Shown here in pieces: positions 22,422 to 31,811 of a stretch of 64,000 bases of DNA. The stretch covers positions 5,081,623 through 5,145,622 of the forward strand of contig NC_037269.1 of assembly GCF_000002425.4 (NCBI RefSeq). Reading direction: 5' to 3'. The notes beneath the pieces were generated by a model. That model saw only the letters and a program-made list of their open reading frames with translations, made no database searches and was not told the origin of the DNA. The number at the start of each line of letters is the position of its first letter. Position 1 is the first letter of the stretch. Source of the stretch: Physcomitrium patens. Lineage: Eukaryota > Streptophyta > Bryopsida > Funariales > Funariaceae. The translations under genes were made by a program, and so were the position numbers.

Positions 22422-25400
22422 TCATTGAATCGGCTTAGGTTTATGAGGATATCGTTGACGAAATTCTTGTACCTTTTTTGGTGCATTGGCAAGATTTTCG
22501 ACACGCTCCCACGTTCGTTCATTGATGTCGTATCCACTCCAATGCACTAAATACTCCAATTTTCTCCTATTACGCCGTGAATCTAGTACCTTTTCCACCT
22601 CGTATTCCTCATGGTTTTCAATTTCGATACTTGGTGGCGGACTTTGTACTCTTTGGGGAAAAGCTGACTCTCGATAAGGTTCCAACAAAGACACGTGAAA
22701 GACTGGATGTACCTTCATAGTAGCTGGTAACTCCGGACGATATGCCACCGGATTGATCTGCTTCTCGATAACAAATGGCCTTAATCTCCGATAGTCCAAT
22801 TTGTCACATGGCCGCTTGGTCTTGATATTCCGTCGAAGAAGCCATACTTTACTTCCAACTTTAAAAGTAGGCGCCTCATTTCGATATTTATCTGCACATG
22901 CCTTGTAACTCTCTTGGGCAGATTGCAATTGAAGCTTCAACGTCGCTTGAAGCTCCGATAGTTGCTTCACAAATCCTTCAGCTGCTGGGTTGTTATTTGC
23001 TGAAGAACTCAATAAATCGAGCTTGGGGTGGTATCCGTAGTTGGAGAAGAATGGTGTTTGTTGAGTTGACGCATGAAGAGTGTTGTTGTATGCGAACTCA
23101 GCAAGCAGTAGATATGCAGTCCAATCATCTTGTTGATAGTTGATGGTGCATCGTAAATATTGCTCCAAAACTTGATTCACCCGCTCCGTTTGACCGTCAG
23201 TTTGAGGATGAAAAGCCGAAGAGAGCTTAATATCCACCTTCAATATCTCAAAGAAGGACCTCCAAAACTTGGATACAAACTGAGTACCTCGATCCGACAC
23301 GATATCATCTGGTAGGCCATGATAACGATATATGTTATCAAGAAAGAGTCTTGCGGTGTCTTCACTTGACGATGTTTTCTTGCAAAGGCACAAAATGCGT
23401 GATCTTTGTAAATCGATCCACCACAACAAAGATGTTGTCAAATGAATTCGATGGCAGTAGGTCCGTAATGAAGTCCATAGAAACTGAAGACCATGGTTGG
23501 TGCGGAATAGGCAATGGCTGGAGAAGTCCATACGGACGATGTCGAGGGATCTTGGATCTTGAACAAACATCACAAGAAAGGACAAATTCCTTCACATCCT
23601 TCCACATTTCGGGCCACCAAAAATCTCGTGAAATGAGCTCCAAAGTCTTGTTGAATCCAAAATGTCCCGCAGCTGGAAAGTCGTGGCGAGATTGAAGTAC
23701 TCGGAGTCGAGTTGGTCCTTTCGGGATATACAACCGCTCCTCAAAATACAGAAGATCTCCCTCCACCTTAAACTTGTCATTATCGACACGTTGTTTGATG
23801 TCAAAAGCTATAGAATCCTCAATGGTCGCAGTACATACCTCGCTGAGGAAGCCGTCATCGATAGTTGCAACAGTAGCAAAAATCCTGAATTTTTCTGGTT
23901 TCAACAATGTTGTACATTGTTGATCAAACGCTGCTTCTCCAGCCTTTGGCGCAAGATGCGATCTCCTTGATAATGCGTCAGATAATCCTTGCTGTTTTCC
24001 AGGGCGGTAGGTGATAATAAAGTCAAATCGTGATAGAGACATATTCCATCGAGCTTGACGACGATTCAAAATTCGAGCTGTCATGAAGTACTCCAAATTC
24101 TTGTGGTCCGTATAAACAGTCACTGGATGTGCAGCTCCTTCGAGGAAGTGACGCCACTCTTGGAAGGCATCCACTATAGCAAGCAGCTCTTTGTCGTGGA
24201 TCTCGTAGTTGATCTCAGCAGCAGAGAACTTCCGTGAATAGAATGCAACTGGGTGAAGCTTCTTGTCTATGCCCATCTGTGAAAGCACAGCTCCCAAAGC
24301 AAAATCTGAAGCATCGGTCTCTAAATAGAAAGCCTTTGCAAAGTCAGGGTGTACCAAGATTGGAGCCATAGTGAATGCCGTCTTGAGATCTTGAAATGCT
24401 TTTGCTGCTTGTGATCCCCATTCGAGCTTGTCTTTGCTTGTTAGACGCGTGAGTGGTGCAATAACTTGAGAATAATTCTTGATGAAGATCCGATAGAAGT
24501 TAGCAAATCCAAGAAAACACTGAACATCTCTAACCGTCTTTGGAACTTCCCAAGATATAATTGCTTCTACCTTTTTTGGATCCATCTTCAAGCCCTCTGT
24601 AGTCGCAATGAAGCCCAAAAATTCCATCTCATTCTGGTGAAATTGACACTTCTTCAACTTGGCGTAGAGTCCTCGTTCGCGTAGTTTTTCAAGAACTAAA
24701 CAAACGTGCTTCTCATGTTCTTCTTCATTCTTGGAAAATATCAAAATATCATCCAGATAGATGACAACAAAGTCATCGAGGTACTCCCGAAAGATGTCGT
24801 TCATCATATGCTGAAAGACCGCTGGAGCATTGGTAAGACCAAAAGGCATGACATTGTACTCAAAATGGCCATACCTTGTACGAAAGGCTGTCTTCCATTC
24901 ATCTCCTTCTTTGATTCGCACAAGGTTGTAGGCTCCTCTTAAATCAATCTTTGTAAAAATCCTTGCACGTCCAAGTTGATCTAAGAGGTCGGAGATCAAA
25001 GGTAAGGGATAGCGATTTTTCTTGGTCACCTTGTTGAGTCCTCGGTAGTCCACGCACATCCGCAGTGAGCCATCCTTTTTCTTCACGAATAGGATTGGTG
25101 CTCCAGCTGGCGACTTTGAATGTCGAATAAAATTCTTGGCTAGATTCTCATCGATGTACTTCCGCAATTCTGCCAACTCCGTCTGCGATAGGTTGTATAT
25201 TGGACCAAAAGGTGGTTGCGCTCCTTCCTCTAAGTCTATGGCGCAATCATATGGTCGATGTTCCGGCAGTATATCGGCGTTCTTCTTCTGAAACACGTCT
25301 TCAAAATCCCTATATTGCTCTGGTATATTCGATGTTGAGATATTCTCACCGCTAGTTGGAGCTGCATAAATGACAAATGGTGCGCCTTCCTTGGACGATC

Positions 25401-25890
25401 TTAGGAACGCTCTCGCTCCAATAAACATGGATTTCTTCATGTAGGTTCTACCAACAGGTTTATTATTATTTTTTTTAGGAAATGTTATCCTTCGTAGCCT
25501 CCAATCAATGGACGGATTATGATCTTCTAACCAAGAAAGACCAAGGATAACAGGGCTTGATGGGGTTCTAATAATATTAAAAATAACGTGACTACTATGG
25601 TCCTTAAACACCACTTCTATAGGTTCTGATTCGTGGGTAACGTTGCCTGACAATAAGGGTCGTCCATCTATCACCTCTACGTGAACAGATTTGGACTTCT
25701 GTACTAAACGGATCTTGTGGCGTTTAGCAAATTCTTCATCTAAAAAACAAGTAGATGCCCCCGAATCCAATAAAGCTAAAGTTTTTTGTTTTTGAGGGCC
25801 TAAAAACAAAGGAATTGTAAAACAACGGGAAGGTTGGACAGAGAAGGAGGAACCTGATTGTTGTCGTGATATTAGATTGTCCAGCCGCAC
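22422..25890 (-). pseudogene. Element I pol: protease to chromodomain
   Basis: Protease: TLALLDSGASTCFLDEEFAK with the usual DSG centre. Reverse transcriptase: LFVKKKDGSLRMCVDYRGLN, LRGAYNLVRIKEGDEW, NVMPFGLTNAPAVFQHMMND and the catalytic YLDDILIFS. RNase H: LETDASDFALGAVLSQMG, VYTDHKNLEYF. Integrase: HDFPAAGHFGFNKTLELISR, CDVCSRSK, DRGTQFV, HPQTDGQTERV. Chromodomain: YEVEKVLDSRRNRRKLEYLV and HWSGYDINERTW. It overlaps the gag frame by about 155 bases in a different frame, an arrangement Ty3/gypsy elements commonly read by programmed frameshifting. It looks almost whole. Confidence 0.92.
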
Positions 25891-26896
25891 AGTTCCACTG
25901 TCGCTTGGCGTCGTCGTTTTCTGGAATCATCGCACTTCTAGTCTTGAAAAGGTGCCAATTTTGCTTCTTTGGGCAATTTCCAACCTTGTGGCCTTCTTCT
26001 CCACAGTACAAACATAACCCTTCTTCCATACGCCGTTTCTTCTCTGTTGGAGTAAGAGATCGGACATGCGCCGTGTCGATTTGCATGTCTGTTGCCTCCG
26101 AATGTGAGTTTAAGCTATTTGCAGACATAGTCACGTCGTAACGAGTCATTTGGTATCTTGGACGTTGGTCTTGGCGACGCTGGAATAGGCGGTTGTCACA
26201 CTTTACAGCTTGGCTAATAGCTTTGTTGAGCGTTTGAGGATCAGGAAGAAATAACAGCAAGTCCTTCACATTATCCTTCAAGCCCCAATAAAACTGACTC
26301 ACCAACGCCTCTTCACCCCAATTAATGTCACTTGCCAATTGTCTGAAATCCGAGGCATAGACTGATGCAGAGCGTGTTCCTTGTCGTAGCGATCGGATCT
26401 TTGTTGTAGCCCATCGAACTTTATCATGCTCGCCAAATGCTTCTGCAAACGCCTCCAAGAACGTTTCAAAGTTGCTCAGGATTGGCGATCGCTTCTCGAA
26501 CAAGGGAGTAAACCAAGACAGAGCTTGTGCTGTAAGCAAGGTTCCAACAAGCCCAACACGCGCTTCCTCCGTCAGATAACGTTCGGGCTGTAAAATTGTT
26601 ATCAACCTGATTTGGTTGAAAAAACCTCGAAACTTGGAACGAGTTCCATCAAACTTATCCGAAAGACTAACTCGAGGCTCCTTTCGTTGTAGGACTACTC
26701 GATCTTGTTGAAATGGAGGTAGAACTGCTTCTTCTGGCGCAGAAGTTTGAGGCTGATATGCTTTAGATGGCGCTATCCCAGATGCTCCATTGTTATGGAG
26801 TCCTACCATGACTCCTTCGATCTCTGTTGTCCTATGTGACAACGAAACAAGAGCATTTATGATGGCGTTTAGTTTGGATTCCAAACTTTCAGCCAT
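25736..26896 (-). CDS. Element I gag
   Basis: The frame is 386 codons long; gag homology spans roughly the first 310 residues. The N-terminus is helical (MAESLESKLNAIINALVSLS). The capsid segment includes LSDKFDGTRSKFRGFFNQIR and LLTAQALSWFTPLFEK, then VYASDFRQLASDINWGEEAL. The CCHC knuckle is CLYCGEEGHKVGNC. It is the counterpart of the A gag at 20448-21452, from which it is clearly diverged. It overlaps the start of pol in another frame. Confidence 0.88.
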   Translation of the reverse strand: MAESLESKLNAIINALVSLSHRTTEIEGVMVGLHNNGASGIAPSKAYQPQTSAPEEAVLPPFQQDRVVLQRKEPRVSLSDKFDGTRSKFRGFFNQIRLITILQPERYLTEEARVGLVGTLLTAQALSWFTPLFEKRSPILSNFETFLEAFAEAFGEHDKVRWATTKIRSLRQGTRSASVYASDFRQLASDINWGEEALVSQFYWGLKDNVKDLLLFLPDPQTLNKAISQAVKCDNRLFQRRQDQRPRYQMTRYDVTMSANSLNSHSEATDMQIDTAHVRSLTPTEKKRRMEEGLCLYCGEEGHKVGNCPKKQNWHLFKTRSAMIPENDDAKRQWNCAAGQSNITTTIRFLLLCPTFPLFYNSFVFRPSKTKNFSFIGFGGIYLFFR

Positions 26897-26929
26897 TTTA
26901 ACGTCTTAACCTTCGGCTAACCTTCAGAA

Positions 26930-27186
26930 AGAAGAAAAAAGAGTTTTGACAAGAGGACAATATTGGTTCAGAGGAGAGTACTCCGCAACCTCTAAAACGC
27001 CTTAAGACTCCAAGATGAGGGGTAATCCACTCTCTCCAAGAAGAATAAGGCTCCAATATTGAGAAAGAAGAGATATCAGTTTAGAAGAGGATAATCCGCA
27101 ACCTCTAAAACACTAGCACACCTTCAAGAAGAGGGGTAATCCACTCTCTAACAAGAAGGAACTAGCTCTGATACCAGTGAAAATGT
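26930..27186 (-). other. Element I leader with two ~115-base imperfect repeats
   Basis: Two imperfect tandem units (about 26955-27055 and 27068-27176) each carry, on the plus strand, a CCGCAACCTCTAAAAC box and a GGGGTAATCCACTCTC box. Related boxes are in the leaders of A (27680-27745) and O (318-470). A duplicated leader structure conserved across subfamilies suggests an RNA role, such as packaging; no function is shown. Confidence 0.6.
27165..27176 (-). promoter_or_regulatory. tRNA-iMet-like primer motif, displaced from LTR
   Basis: In minus sense this is TGGTATCAGAGC, identical to the initiator-tRNA-Met primer site used by many plant LTR elements. It lies 23 bases beyond the LTR instead of directly beside it. 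Element A has a decayed counterpart at 27763-27774. Confidence 0.45.
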
Positions 27187-27197
27187 AGTCTCGACAA
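27187..27197 (-). promoter_or_regulatory. Candidate self-priming primer site of element I
   Basis: In minus sense TTGTCGAGACT starts two bases after the 5' LTR. It is the exact reverse complement of AGTCTCGACAA in the R region (minus sense of 27325-27335), which starts 32 bases from the TATATATA box (27360-27367), where transcripts should begin. Confidence 0.72.
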
Positions 27198-27199
27198 AC

Positions 27200-27611
27200 T
27201 GTCACAGACACAAAATACAGACTTGAAATCTAACAAGAAGTTCAAGAAGAAGTGGCAGAACTAGATTAAACAGATGAGTACAAGAACAACACCAGAAAGG
27301 TGAGCTAGAACTCCAAGAGATGTGTTGTCGAGACTGAAGAACCCTTCAGCCTCGACTCCTATATATACTACTGAATAGGAAGCTTCTCGAGCTACTTCCG
27401 CTAACTAGGACGCTTCTCCAACAACTTCTACTAATTAGGAAACTTCTCGAGCAACTTCCTAGAATCTATCAGAATATTCTAGAACCTTCTAAGAGAATCT
27501 TTAGGGAATATTCTAAGAATCTTCTAGAACCTTCTAAAGAAATCTTTAGAGAATCTTTAGAGAATATTCTAAAAGAATATTCGAAGAATCTTCTAATGTA
27601 TGTCCATGACA
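27200..27611 (-). repeat. Element I 5' LTR
   Basis: Partner of 21484-21894, followed by the target repeat tactg at 27612-27616. TATATATA lies at 27360-27367. Confidence 0.93.
27471..27596 (-). promoter_or_regulatory. Heat-shock element array in 5' LTR of element I
   Basis: Perfect four-unit elements lie at 27471-27490 and 27516-27535, with more nGAAn/nTTCn units to about 27593. They are upstream of the TATATATA box in the direction of gag-pol transcription. The 5' copy is the one that would drive the element. Confidence 0.75.
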
Positions 27612-27781
27612 TACTGCTCAAGACAAAAGAAAAGAAAGACTTGATAACAAAGAAGATACTAAGAACAATATCAGTTTAGAAGTGGGTAATCCGCAAACTT
27701 CTAATACGCTTATGTCTTGTCAAGAGAAAGGGGTAATCCACTCTTACTCAAGAAAAAACAAAGCTCTGATATTGTAAGTGT
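27612..27781 (-). other. Element A leader
   Basis: This is the piece of A between its primer site and the site of I. It has GGGTAATCCGCAAACTTC and GGGGTAATCCACTCTT boxes in plus sense, matching the leader boxes of I and O. Confidence 0.6.
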
Positions 27782-27792
27782 ACTCTTGTCAA
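27782..27792 (-). promoter_or_regulatory. Candidate self-priming primer site of element A
   Basis: In minus sense TTGACAAGAGT starts two bases after the LTR. It is complementary to ACTCTTGTCAA in the R region (minus sense of 27961-27971), which starts 31 bases from the TATATATA box at 27995-28002. Confidence 0.72.
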
Positions 27793-27794
27793 TC

Positions 27795-28346
27795 TGTCAA
27801 GGACAAAGACTCGATGAGGGAAAATATACACCAAAAGGCTATCTCGATATAATAAGTCAAAATATAAACAAGTAGGTATATTAAAAGGAAACTGGAATGG
27901 CTATTGCTACAAGACAAGAAATTAAAGACTCTTGAACCTGAACTAGAAGCAAGAAAGGAGTTGACAAGAGTGAAGAAGCCTTCACTCTTGTCTCTATATA
28001 TACTATCTAACTAGGGGCTACGTGGCGACGTTCTATAGGACCTCCAATATGTGTTGACTTTGTAAGACACATGCCTTGACTTACAAGGCAAGTTTTTCTA
28101 CGTGTGGGCCACATAGTTAGCTTGATCTTCAAGCTAACAACATGTATGGCACATGGCCAACTTGTTGACCACGTTTCTAATCCAAAAAGTCAATTAAAGA
28201 CACCTATGAAGTCAAAGCAGCATCTAGGAAGTTTTTAGGAAGCTTCTATATTAAATATTACAGAATTAACTTACTTTTATCTACTTTTACTTACTTCTAC
28301 CTATTTCTATATGTAATTATTAGCTTACATGATTATGGCCGTGACA
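27795..28346 (-). repeat. Element A 5' LTR
   Basis: 552 bases, partner of 15852-16402. TATATATA is at 27995-28002. Confidence 0.93.
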
Positions 28347-28408
28347 TATATCCCTGTTTATACTATACACTAGATATCTACATTCTGAAAATAACTACTT
28401 ATTCTACA
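28347..28408 (-). repeat. Element D 3' LTR, last piece
   Basis: Matches the end of the right D LTR (about 39376-39433) and the start of the C1 LTRs in inverse orientation. Next to it on the plus strand is CCCTACTCCTAAC, complement of the polypurine tract. Confidence 0.8.
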
Positions 28409-28482
28409 TAGCCCTACTCCTAACTGTGCAATGTCCCTCCAAACACAGTATTGATAAACAAGAACCAATCTTCTTCTTCTTT

Positions 28483-28485
<3 letters not shown>

Positions 28486-28516
<31 letters not shown>
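28486..28516. repeat. Poly-T tract (poly-A in D sense)
   Basis: An uninterrupted run of about 30 T follows a CTT-rich stretch, at the place equivalent to the poly-A of C1. Confidence 0.9.
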
Positions 28517-28520
<4 letters not shown>

Positions 28521-28559
28521 GGATTATTCAATCTCTTCAATTTGTGGTCTTGGCTCCAT

Positions 28560-30250
28560 TTTGTCTTGTTCTTACACTATATCTTCTTCTTCCAACTCAT
28601 CTTAAATCTCTGCCCTTAATTGAGTTGGTAAATCTTCATTATACACTTTCAATTCTCGAACTTGAGCTTCCAATTTGAATATTCTAGAATCTTTAGCTTC
28701 TAATTGTGGCTGCTACTGTTGCAATTTCTTCTCCAATTTTCCAATTCTTACTCCCGTTTAGGCAGATGTTTGTGACTCACCAATACTGGCTAAATTACTC
28801 TCCAATTTTGTTACTGTTTCTTTCAAAATAATAATTTTTGCCTGTAGCTCATCTATTTTGTTTTGATATTGGTCACCTAATTGTTTCTTTTCTAGCTCCA
28901 ATGCCACCTTCTTCTCTCGTTCCATCTTCAATTGAGCGTTCATCTTCTCATGTTCCAATCTATATGATTTGCGAGTTTGTAGTAATTCTTCCATTTGATT
29001 TTTCAGGATATGCTGAATCCTCTGTTTCTCTTTTAACCAGTTTTCTACTCTCTCATCTAATTCACGCTTCACTCGCATCCTGGATTCTAATTCTACCTTG
29101 ATGACTTGTTCATGTTCCCTGACTTTGTAATTTTACTCCAATATTATTTTCTTGCTTGCTTCTACTTACCTTTTTAAACTACCCTCATCTTTGAGCTTAC
29201 TCACCGTAAATTATAGCTAAAAAATTTGATCCAATATAACTTCTTTAAGATTCCATCTTTCCCTTACACCCCATTGAAACCCTAATTGGTTGCTTTCCCT
29301 TGGAACTGGTATTGATGTCATCATCTCTATTGTCGACCAAATTGGAACTCTCTGTGGTATAGATATTGGTCTTGCTTCTCGTTCTGCCACTCTGCTGGAT
29401 TCTTTCACTTCATACACTATTATCCTTAGACTTACTATTCCCGTTTATAAACTTAAAACTACTGATTGAGATTTTTGTTTCAATGTATACTCAATTACTG
29501 GGTTTACATAATTGGAATATAATAGTGAAGCAAACTTCCCCGTCTTTTGCTCAGCTCTCATTTCTGCATGTATCCTTGTGGCTACATAAGCTACCAAATT
29601 GAATACCATGCCTTTTAGTGTTCTTATCATGAAAAATAGTAATCGCTTTGCCATGTAGGTGGTATGCCAATTCAATGCTAATCGCTTCTAAATGAACCGC
29701 ATCTATTCCATAAGTTTGGACATAAGTACCTTCTGTACCTTCCATCCTTGATTTTGCTCGAGAGACGACATTCCTCTTTTGAAGTAGCTTCCTAGCACGA
29801 AGTCATTTGATGCATCTCCTTCCACCTCAAGCTCTTTGGTTAGTAAATGCAAGACCTTGTGTAAGATATTTTCATCTATCCCAATCAAAACTCCTTTCAT
29901 CACACTCGAACCATCCTCTGGATCATAATTTTTTATATATTCCGCCACTCGTTCTACATCAATTGGTAGTAGTTTATCCGATCCTTGCAAAAACATAAAT
30001 AATTATACATTTCTAAAATCTTTTTACCTTTTCAATGACCAACACATATCTAACTTCATCGGTTCTATGTTGGTGATAACTACAAGAGACGGCAATCCCA
30101 GATCGCACTTAGATCTCACATTACGATGACTTTTCGATCATTTCGGTGCTCTCTTTGCTCTTTCCATCGACATTGTAAAAATCAAACTCTCAATACTTCC
30201 TCACGCTAACACTATTGCTGATTATTGTCGTAAAGCTTAAAGTTCAAAGC
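28560..30250 (-). pseudogene. Element D extra ORF with coiled-coil tail
   Basis: Counterpart of 13262-14950 in C1. Readable blocks include FLQGSDKLLPIDVERVAEYI, ENILHKVLHLLTKELEVEGD and NYVNPVIEYTLKQK, then a 106-residue coiled-coil frame (28758-29078) with RELDERVENWLKEKQRIQ and KMEREKKVALELEKKQLG-like heptads. A second copy of this unusual ORF shows it is a stable part of the family. The copy is broken. Confidence 0.65.
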
Positions 30251-30479
30251 ACAATGTCTAAAATTTGTAATAATGAAATTTTCTATGAGTGCCCCGCTCC
30301 TAACTATTTACTCAAGGTCCTAATCAAGAACATCTAATCTAGTGTATCTTAATCTCATGTCTAATCAAGAATGTCTAATTTTTTGACTAGTCAGTTTCAA
30401 TACCCAAAACTAAGGATAAATCGTTTCCTAGCTATCATAACCTTTTCAATCCTATCGGATAATCATAATTACGGAGACT

Positions 30480-31780
30480 CCCTCCCGCCACTGAGTAAAC
30501 ACATCCCAAGTTTATGTATAATACAGACGTAACCGGTTCCCAGTAACGCGTGTTGTGAAGTGGATTCCCAAAAAATCTACCAATTGAACTAAACTTTTAA
30601 GAAAACCTTCTACCATCTGATATGGCCCATGCCATTATATTTAAAATTTATCGACAAATTTATTAAAGCGGCTATTATAAAGTAGCACCAAATCATTGAA
30701 CATAAAATATTTCGGCCATAACTTACTATCGTAATAACTCATTCTGCGGTGCTGTGTAGCTTCCATGATCAAGAGAGCCGTAGCTCGAGCTTCATCTAAT
30801 TTCTCCAATTGAACTAACTTATATTGAAGAGATTCTCTGTCTCTCATATATTCATCCAATGCAATTCGTAAACTTTGGACCTCCTATTCAATTGGTAGAA
30901 TTACCTCCTGATCATATATCAATTGAAATGGAGTAGAATTAGTAGTAATTTTATATGCAATACGGTACGCCCATAAAGCTATAAATAATTTAGTGTCCCA
31001 ATCGGTTCCTACTCCTGAAATAGTCTTTGTTAAGATCTTACATAGGATACCGTTGGTCTTTACTGTCTATCCATTGGCTCGTGGATGATAACATGTAGTT
31101 TTGCGATGCTTGATCTCATACTTCGCTGTTAATGCTTCAATTGTTGCATTAATAAAATATGTGCCGCGATCACTAACCAATTCTTTCGGACAGCCAAAAC
31201 GAGTCATAATGTTCTCATATAAAAATTTTGCTATGGTATTGGCATTATCAATTTTCATTGCCATCGCCTCCGCCCATTTGGTGACATAATCGGTGCCTAC
31301 TAGAATATAATGTTTATGTCTATTTTGAGAGGCAGGTGCAATGGATCCTACAAAATCAATACCTCATTTTTCGAATGGTACATGTGCTAAAATTGGTACC
31401 AATGGCATTGCAGAAGTTCTAGTAGGGCGACCATTTCGTTGACAAGGATCACAATGATGAACATATTGGTGTGCATCCAAAAACAATGTTGGCCACCAAT
31501 ATCTAGCCATTAAAGTCTTACGTGCGGTGTGATCACCCGCAAAATGTCCTCCACAACTGTCCAAATGACATCCTTTTAAAATTGTACGAATTACACTTTG
31601 AAAGATGTAATGGCATAAAATTCCATCCCACCCTTGTTTGTACAAGGCATCTCCAATCATGGTATATGATGCACTTTTTAAAATCAGATGCTTCTTTAAT
31701 TTTTTGTTAAAAGAAATTGGAAAGTTTAAAACATTACATATTGGATCAATTCACCATATTCGGGTGTAATGACATCCACA
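30480..31780 (-). pseudogene. Element D integrase
   Basis: Matches C1 integrase: the zinc region (LKGCHLDSCGGHFAGDHTAR, HQYVHHCDPCQRNG) and core pieces (ELVSDRGTYFINATIEAL, KHRKTTCYHPRANG). Several breaks. Element J interrupts the region towards RNase H. Confidence 0.8.
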
Positions 31781-31811
31781 GCGAATAGTTGTGCATCCGA
31801 AAGAGCATCGT

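Larger units (their letters stand above)
21484..27611 (-). mobile_element. Element I: youngest chromovirus, inserted in A
   Basis: The LTRs are 21484-21894 (3') and 27200-27611 (5'), 411-412 bases. The target repeat is tattg/tactg. The length is 6,128 bases. Minus-strand order is self-priming site, leader, gag, protease, reverse transcriptase, RNase H, integrase, chromodomain, ORF3, polypurine tract. The LTRs differ at about 10 places by eye (about 2.4%). It looks almost whole, with about one or two breaks. It shares layout with A but its LTR is unrelated over most of its length and carries heat-shock elements. Confidence 0.93.
15852..28346 (-). mobile_element. Element A: Ty3/gypsy chromovirus, holding I
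   Basis: The LTRs are 15852-16402 (3') and 27795-28346 (5'), about 552 bases, both of the form TGTCAAGG...GTGACA on the plus strand. Minus-strand order is leader, gag, protease, reverse transcriptase, RNase H, integrase, chromodomain, ORF3 and polypurine tract (16403-16416). Element I (21484-27611) is inserted between leader and gag. I count about 13 LTR differences by eye (about 2.5%), so it is fairly young. It looks nearly whole apart from I, with a handful of breaks. I find no target repeat at its ends (actat against tatat). Confidence 0.9.

Noticed and set aside
28451-28678. A coding frame across the poly-T tract
   Set aside because: It exists only because of the homopolymer and lies opposite to the coiled-coil ORF of D.
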